Positions 57,321-64,000 of a stretch of 64,000 nt of DNA are shown here, in pieces. The position numbers were made by a program, and so were the translations under genes. Location: contig PZJY01000001.1 in the NCBI GenBank assembly GCA_031472005.1, positions 1,860,001 to 1,924,000 of the forward strand, given 5' to 3'. A model generated the notes under the pieces. That model was given only the letters and a program-made list of their open reading frames with translations. It was not told the DNA's origin and ran no database searches. This stretch comes from Tetracladium setigerum. Lineage: Eukaryota; Ascomycota; Leotiomycetes; Helotiales. Numbering within the stretch: position 1 is the stretch's first letter; each line of letters opens with the position of its first letter.

Positions 57321-59279
57321 ATGGCAGATTTTGAATATATTTCCCAGGCGGAGGTAGATGGCCCAGAAAGCGGCCTAAGTCCTCCGCTGGATTTCTCTTA
57401 CCACTTCTCTCGAGTTACGCGTGCAAGACAAGAGAGTCAGATAAAGGACTTCTATAAGTATTTTATGATACCTGGCATTGGAAATTTGGCTGGTGGTAAG
57501 TTTGCTCCCTGGACCGTTTGTTTTGGGGCGCTTTATTTGACCATTTACTTGCGCTTTCTAGGTCTGCCGAATGCTTCATTCTTCCCTTACGATACACTCG
57601 AAGCGCAGACTGCACTGCCTGATAGATTCAAGCCCACTCCCAACGATCCCAACGATCCGAGCAAAGGCATTGCCGACGACCTCACTGCTTCGCATATAAG
57701 CAAGAAGAACCACCAGGCGACAGCTTCCGCGCACATTACCGTCCCACACGCATCGGCGATCGCAAATCCTCTGCAGAAGATTGATTTGACAAGTGCTCTT
57801 CAATATGGCACGGCACAGGGATATCCGCCTCTCTACTCCTTCATCCGCCAATTTACAATTCAGAATTTACATCCGAATATCCCATACAGAGACAAGAATG
57901 GCATTGGAGCGGAGATTATCATGACGAATGGAAGTACAGATGGTTTGGGCAAGGTATTGGAGGCATTGAGTAATGTGTGGAGCGAAGAGAAGGATTGGGC
58001 AAGAGAGCGAGAGGGCATATTGTGTGAGGAGTTTGCGTATATGAATGCCATCCAGGCGGCCAGACCAAGGGGTCTGAATGTCGCACCTGTGAAGATAGAC
58101 TCGGAAGGTATGCTTCCTACTGGTCCGGGAGGATTGGAGGATGTGCTGGAGAATTGGGACTTCAGTAAAGGGAAAAGACCTCATTTGATGTATACTGTGA
58201 CGTGAGTATCCTATCATCTTGTCCAGAGACTCCTGGCTGACTTGCGCCGCAGAATTGGACAAAATCCAACCAGTGGCACTTTGTCGGTTCAAAGACGAAA
58301 GGAAATCTATGCTCTGTGTAGCAAATATGATGTTATGATCATTGAAGACGATCCATACTGGTATCTTCAATTCCCCTCAGCAGCTGGCAAAGAAGCAACC
58401 GCTCGAGGCCTCACCCTGGCTCCACGAGTAATTCACACCTTTGAGAAATCAAGCGGTTTCGCTTTCCTCGATAGTCTCGTACCCTCGTCCCTAAACATCG
58501 ATGTGGACGGCCGTGTCATTCGACTCGATACCTTCAGCAAGACAGTCGCTCCTGGGTGCCGTCTAGGGTGGATCACAGCACAGCCAGCCATCATCGAGCG
58601 CCTTCTCCGCATAACCGAAACGAGCACACAACAGCCATCCGGATTTGTGCAAGCCATGGTAGCAGAGCTCTTGATGGGATCGCAACCCAAGGCCGCTCTA
58701 GAATTCAGCAAGAAATCGCGAAGCGAGCAGAACACCTTCACAGGTTGGGAAACAGCCGGATGGGTGCGCTGGTTAGCTGGATTGAGAGGAAATTATGAAC
58801 GCCGAATGGGCAGAATGTGCGGATACCTTGAGGAAGGCCGCTTCCTACTCAAGCAAAAGGTTTCTACCAAAGCAAGCGATGCTGACTGGGCTGTGATTTC
58901 AAAGACGGAGATGTATAGCTTCGACTGGCCGCGAGCTGGCATGTTCATCTGGGTCAAATTCCACTTCGAGAATCACCCCTTAGCGAGCAAAGTCCCCGGC
59001 CCTCTCCTCGCAAAAGCCCTCTGGGTCTACTTGACCAGGAAACCATACTTGGTCCTCGGTGCACCGGGAGCGATCTTCAGTCCCACGCCGGAGATTGCGG
59101 AGAAGGAGGGATGGAAGTATTCCAGGTTGTGCTTTGCGGCTGTGACGGAGGAAGAGATTGATGCGTCGAGCAAGCGATTTGCGGAAGGTGTGAAGGCATT
59201 TTGGGGGTCAAGGACCAAAAGGAGATGGAAAAGATTGGTCATGAAGTTGGGGGGCAGCATGTTCAAGGCGAGTTGGTGA
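57321..59279 (+). CDS. ARO8: Aromatic/aminoadipate aminotransferase (Aro8 type, PLP fold I)
   Basis: Transfers amino groups between aromatic amino acids (or 2-aminoadipate, kynurenine) and 2-oxo acids. Exons are 57321-57495, 57562-58201 and 58253-59279; the introns are 66 and 51 bases. 613 residues. Motifs: GLPNASFFP near the start; LQYGTAQGYPPLYSFIRQF; TNGSTDGLGKVLEAL; the NP-G loop in QNPTSGTLS, restored across the second intron; IIEDDPYWYLQF with the PLP-ring Asp; and RLDTFSKTVAPGCRLGWIT, where the Lys (about 58539) is the PLP Schiff-base residue. No targeting signal is evident. The symbol is by type; fungi hold several paralogues and the exact substrate cannot be read. Confidence 0.9.
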
Positions 59280-60069
59280 ATCTGGGAATGGGTTGGGCTT
59301 GTTAAGAGGGGATTCAGAAGGGGTTTTGGATATGGGGAACGGTAATCCCTTGAAAGAACTGTGGCATCCGAACCTGTCAGAGTGGAGGTGGCGGATGTCG
59401 TTATACGCACCCAAGATGTGGGGGTTTGGTGTTCTGATATTGAAGGCCGAATAGGAAGCAATGTAAACAAATACATGAAGGATTTTGAACACATGTCCAG
59501 CAAACAAAGATCCAAATGGACAAGATTTACTTAACTATTACACCAAGCATTCCGTAATAGAGTTGGCTGTGTAGCACTCGAGAATTGATATATCTGACAA
59601 GTCTCATCCTCTCATCATCGGGTGTCACTCACGACCGACCTCATTTATAATCCTGGCCTTTCACGAGCGCATCGGACTTTGTGCTTCATCAACATTATTC
59701 TTCCCCACTCACAGCTCAACCAACCCCACCATCGTGACCACCCAACTCTCTTTCCCCTCCACACAACCTCGAATTCACATCGCCACAACATCAATTGCAA
59801 ACGCCATTACCACAGGAATCAATGCAAACTCGAAGACCCTCCAATACGTCAACTTCCCATCTGTAAGACGACATTTCCTCTGCTCCACGAAGAGTAGCAA
59901 GTTTGACGTAAGATCCCACTCTATCCTACTTCAAACCTAATCTTGTGAACCTGCTCGCCTATGAACAACTCATCTTTCCCTCTCCTTTCCTTCGCTGCAC
60001 CGAGACTCCTGTCCATATAACTAAAGCGTCCCTCAGAATCCATCCCACTTCAATCCAGCCTCCTCCACC
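59280..60069. other. Intergenic, promoter of MTHFR gene
   Basis: 0.8 kb; C-rich leader-like sequence in the last 400 bases. No gene supported. Confidence 0.5.
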
Positions 60070-62030
60070 ATGGAGAAAATCACCGACAAAATCGCTGCCC
60101 TCCCTCCCGGCACCTCCTACTTCTCCCTCGAATTCTTCCCCCCAAAGACCACCATGGGCAGTTCCAATCTGCGCGCACGTCTCGACCGCATGTCTCGTGC
60201 TCTGCGTCCACTGTTCATAACCATAACCTGGGGTGCAGGCGGCTCAACCGCAACCAAAAGTTTAGAACTCGCGGAACTCACGCAGCGCGAGTTAGGCCTG
60301 ACGACATGCTTGCACTTGACGTGTACGAATATGAGCAAGAAGCTTGTTGATCGTGCGCTGGAGGACGCGAAGGCTTTGGGGATTAGGAATATTCTTGCAC
60401 TGCGTGGTGATCCGCCGAGGAATGACGAGTACAAACGGGAAGGGGAGGAAGAGGAGAAAGACGCTGAAGGTGTGGAATTTGAGTGGGCGGTGGATTTGGT
60501 GAGGTATATTAGGAAGCAGTATGGGGACTACTTCTGCATTGGTGTTGCGGCGTATCCGGAAGGACATGCTGATGAGGGGGATCCTGGCGGACAGAGTTTG
60601 GAGCACGATTTGCCTTACTTGGTGGAGAAGACGCAAGCTGGTGCGGACTTCATTATGACGCAGCTCTTCTTCGACGTGGAAGCTTATGATGCATTTGAGA
60701 AGCGGTTGAGGGAGCACGAGAGTGGAGCTTTCAAGACGATTCCAATCATTCCTGGAATGATGCCTATCCAAAGTTACCAGATGATCAAGCGGACGACGAA
60801 GTTGAGCCATGCAAAGCTACCACCGGATACTATTGGGAGGCTGGATGCCGTGAGAGGAGATGATGAGATGGTAAAGAAAGTAGGTGTCGACATCGTCAGC
60901 GAAATTATCACACATATCAAATCCCAACCTTCGCCTACCCCCGAGGTTTCCATTTCTACACCCTCAACCTCGAAAAAGCGGTAGCATTCATTCTCGAACG
61001 CACAAATCTCATCCCCGCTATATCACCACCTGCAACCGATACCGAATCTGCAATCCTCGAGGACTCAGCAAGCGGCCTCGCAACCATCCCAAATGGCACA
61101 CGCAAACGCTCTACGCGAAGACAAAGCTCAGTAGGTTCCGACCCTCACAACCGCATCATCATTTCCGCTCCAGAAACTTCCCACCCTGACTACGAAGCCA
61201 CGGCGTCTGAAGCTGGCGTGCACCGCGAGCCGGTCAACACACGCGCCAACACCCTCGCCATCTCTGAAGGCGAAGGCGCTCTAGGCCGTGAAGCAACCTG
61301 GGATGATTTCCCCAACGGCCGCTGGGGAGATGCTCGCTCTCCAGCCTACGGAGAGATTGATGGCTACGGAGTTTCCCTTCACATGTCAGTAAATCAAGCC
61401 ATAAAACTCTGGGGTCACCCAACCTCAATCCAGGATATAACGGAAATTTTCGTCCGTCACATCGAGGGGACCATCAGCGCCATTCCTTGGAGCGAAGAGG
61501 GACTCAACGAAGAGACAAACTCGATAAAAGGAAATCTACTAAAGCTTATCAGGAAAGGCTGGTGGACTGTTGCGTCGCAGCCTGCCATTGATGGCGTGCG
61601 GTCGGAGGATAGAGTGTATGGCTGGGGTCCCAAAAACGGATTTGTCTTCCAAAAGGCATTCGTAGAACTCTTCCTCCCAATAGCAGACTGGGAAGTCCTC
61701 CAGAAAAAGCTCACATCCAAAGATTATAAGGATGATGTATCCTGGTACGCATCTAACGCAGCTGGAGAGTTCCTCTCCTCCGACCCAGATTCTTCTTCCC
61801 CCTCAAACACAGATGGGCCAGAGAAGCAGCAGAGTAGCTCTACAAATGCCGTTACTTGGGGAGCCTTCCCTGGAAAGGAGATCATAACACCAACGATCAT
61901 CGAGGAAGTTAGTTTCAAGGCGTGGGCTGAGGAAGCATTTGGCATTTGGGCTGAGTGGGGAAGGGTTTATGAGAGAGGAAGTGAGAGCAAGAAGTTGATT
62001 GAGGGGGAGAGAGGGCGTTTGGCTGGTTAA
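60070..62030 (+). CDS. MET12: Methylenetetrahydrofolate reductase (MET12 type)
   Basis: Reduces 5,10-methylene-THF to 5-methyl-THF for methionine synthesis; FAD enzyme in the cytosol. No intron. One base is missing near 60929: the frame passes from GVDIVSEIITHIKSQ to FAYPRGFHFYTLNLEKAV, ending prematurely at 60984 without it. With the base counted there are 653 residues, the normal length. N-terminal TIM barrel: SLEFFPPKTTMG (catalytic Glu region), ITITWGAGGSTA, HLTCTNM, ILALRGDPPR, FCIGVAAYPEGH and ADFIMTQLFFDVE. The C-terminal regulatory half follows a linker of about 70 polar residues and shows REATWDDFPNGRWGDARSPAYG. The GAGG/EFFPPKT pattern resembles yeast Met12 more than Met13. Confidence 0.92.
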
Positions 62031-62643
62031 TATTATACACCACAGTTACAGAGAGAAGGAAGGTTTGTTTGACTTGTTGTTGGGTTGAGATAAGTTCAAG
62101 CGAAGGTCCGGGGAGGATGGGTGGTGTGAGGGAATGCGATGTGGGCGGTTAGTGAGTGATCATGGGGAGATATAAAGGAGGGGTGTAAAATTATAGCAAT
62201 TGGGATCATATCCCGGGTGGTTTGGGATATGGATGGCATGGGGGACAGGCGAAGATACAGATAGGTAAATCTTTACAAACAATTTGATCGCTGAAAATAA
62301 GTACCTTAAGCTATGGGCTTCTTTTTTGTCTGTCGCTAAATCTCGTCTTCCGCTACATGAGAATGCTGTATTATTGTGGCAGTTGTCCTAGTCTAGGATG
62401 CTTCATCGAAGGAATTGAAATATTATGAAAAGAAGATTGCGTTATTAGATGAGCTTGGAGTTCACAAAATGGGCAGCAAATTATTAGTAAGACTTTATTT
62501 AATGCATGGGGAGGGATAGCGGAAAGCCTCATCTCGAGACAAAATGTCTATTTTCCTGTATTTCTTTCATTTTCTATGTTCAAATGCAGCATGTCGTTAT
62601 TAGACGGGTATCGTATCGTATCAGATCCTCCTTCTCCTCCTCC
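62031..62643. other. Intergenic between convergent MTHFR and GCP genes
   Basis: 0.6 kb shared 3' region, no gene supported. Confidence 0.5.
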
Positions 62644-64000
62644 TCAAAACGCCCCTTGATATCTCGAAAAGCCGGTCCCAGTCCCAGCCTCCAGCATCTC
62701 ACCCAGTAAATCCCAACTCTTGGCTTCCTCGCCTCCCCCAGCTCGTGCAATGCCCTTCAGGCCAGTGGCAACGAATCGAACCAGTCGGTCAAAGTCCCCC
62801 TTCATCTTTCTGAGCTGGTCTGCAAATTCTAGCTCTCCGTTGCCATCGTCAAAGGTTGTAGAGAGAATGCTCATGTCGATGTCGGCTTCCTTATCTTCGT
62901 CATCTGAGCTTGAGTCTGGTTCTGGCTCTCTGACTGGTTTGCCCTTGGTTCCTTTGGTTCCTTTCGGTGTGATTGCTATGCCCTTTCCCTTCCGTTGTGG
63001 TGTGTGAAGGCCCAGGCTGGCCATTGATCGATCCATCATTTCTTGTTGCTCTTTCAAGGCCGCCTTGCTTGCGACAGCATTTGCAGCTTGGGCATCCTCA
63101 AGCTTAATGCTGATATCAAGGATCTTGAGAATCGTCTTGTGGATTAGTACTAGTCGGGTCCCCAGTAAAGACTGATCCGTAACCATCTTGGTAAATGCTG
63201 AATGTGCTTCAATCATTGAGTCTACGTCCACAGCAGCCTCTAATTCTTCTCTTGCTTTCTGGGATCGTGGTTCCAATACAAGCACCGTCAAGTAATAGTA
63301 TACTGTTTGATTGAACCAAAGAAGTCGCGTTCGAAGCGAGTAGTAAAGTGCGCGCTCATCGGAGTTGCTGGTATGCGTGAGCGAATCCTTCATAAGCCGT
63401 TGGCGCGAGAGAATATGTGTGCTTCGACGGATCTGGAACAAGAAGGTAAATATTCGATGATAAGACGGCATGGTGTCAGGTTTAACAATGATTTGGATGG
63501 GCCATGTAAGCCGGTACAGTATCTCAATGATCGCGAGAACCTTGACAGATTTTCTACATTTGGCAACTGGTTGGTGCTTTCGAGGCAGACTCAACATCCT
63601 GACCCAAAGTCGATCGGATGTGACAGTTGGGAGAGATCCAAACGTTTCTTGAGCAAGCTCGGTGAGCGTGAAACTATCACTCCAGGCCTCGTCTAGTGTG
63701 TCCAGCTTGTCAAAGACAGAGTTGGTAAAGAAGGCAGTGTTCGCGCCATCTGCCATAAAATAGATATTCGAAAGAGCTTCGAGAGTGGTGTGGAGTCCAC
63801 ATTTATCAAACAGTATTTTCCGAAGAAGAACAGAAGCATGGTGATGTTTACTTTGAACCCAGTCCTCAAACGCCGAATTGAAGAGTTCCGCAAAAGGGGC
63901 TAGGGATTTTTCAGCCGTGCAAACATTATCAAAGCCTAGAATAGGCTCAGGGCGCTTGATTGCTGATTGCAGCAAGGAGAATCGATTAAGATGCTTGAGA
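62644..64000 (-). CDS. Gamma-tubulin complex component (Spc97/Spc98 family), 5' end outside window
   Basis: C-terminal part, about 450 residues, of a microtubule-nucleating GCP protein; the frame is open to the right edge (KHLNRFSLLQSAIK), so the N-terminus lies beyond 64000. Signals: ALSNIYFMADGANTAFFTN, the VKVLAIIEILYRLTWPIQII segment equivalent to the gamma-tubulin-binding GRIP2 region, YHRIFTFLFQIRRS, and then RLLWFNQTVYYYLTVLVLEP and FTKMVTDQSLLGTRL. An acidic, Lys-rich insertion (residues with PKGTKGTKGKP, then DSSSDDEDKEAD) interrupts the end. It looks closer to GCP4-6 than GCP2/3; GCP5 is my guess. Confidence 0.82.
   Translation of the reverse strand, partial: LKHLNRFSLLQSAIKRPEPILGFDNVCTAEKSLAPFAELFNSAFEDWVQSKHHHASVLLRKILFDKCGLHTTLEALSNIYFMADGANTAFFTNSVFDKLDTLDEAWSDSFTLTELAQETFGSLPTVTSDRLWVRMLSLPRKHQPVAKCRKSVKVLAIIEILYRLTWPIQIIVKPDTMPSYHRIFTFLFQIRRSTHILSRQRLMKDSLTHTSNSDERALYYSLRTRLLWFNQTVYYYLTVLVLEPRSQKAREELEAAVDVDSMIEAHSAFTKMVTDQSLLGTRLVLIHKTILKILDISIKLEDAQAANAVASKAALKEQQEMMDRSMASLGLHTPQRKGKGIAITPKGTKGTKGKPVREPEPDSSSDDEDKEADIDMSILSTTFDDGNGELEFADQLRKMKGDFDRLVRFVATGLKGIARAGGGEEAKSWDLLGEMLEAGTGTGFSRYQGAF

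Overview
The window is nuclear DNA of a filamentous ascomycete (Pezizomycotina). The evidence is the gene set (HET-domain gene, PEX5, STT3, dynein intermediate chain, KRE9-like GPI protein), short introns of mostly 45-130 bases, GTAAGT/GTATGT-type donors and CTAAC branch sites. A helotialean Leotiomycete is my best guess from the look of the proteins; that is inference.

Layout. 1-4437 (+): 3' part of a REX1/RNH70-type RNA exonuclease, then an intact 810-residue HET-domain gene. 4913-13702 (all -): PEX5, a two-RRM protein with a mitochondrial-type N-terminus, an old yellow enzyme and a bHLH transcription factor. 13703-21499: a 7.8-kb stretch with no gene I can support. 21500-29212 (-): a large disordered zinc-binding/AT-hook-like protein, STT3 and ATP synthase subunit e. 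The last is divergent from the dynein intermediate chain (29715-31866, +). 33301-40518: a GPI-anchored KRE9/KNH-like wall protein (-), an orphan multi-span membrane protein (+), an intracellular-looking GH43 (-) and a conserved fungal protein (+). 41351-45813 (+): FGAM synthase. 48856-51489 (+): a 7-TM orphan and a PQ-loop protein. 53690-55839 (+): a protein built of repeated helical modules, one per exon. 57321-62030 (+): an Aro8-type aminotransferase and a MET12-type methylenetetrahydrofolate reductase. 62644 to the right edge (-): the 3' part of a gamma-tubulin complex component.

Most genes are housekeeping: purine and folate synthesis, N-glycosylation, peroxisomal import, respiration, microtubule motor and nucleation. 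They do not form an obvious pathway cluster, and no secondary-metabolite backbone, transposon or tRNA was recognised. The bHLH, module-repeat, zinc-binding and two orphan membrane proteins are the least characterised parts.

A striking property of the sequence itself: nine otherwise well-conserved genes need exactly one extra base at one or two places (11 sites, many in or next to G/C or A runs) to read through. With those bases counted, every spliced gene length becomes a multiple of three. I read these as consensus base losses rather than broken genes; each is noted under its gene.
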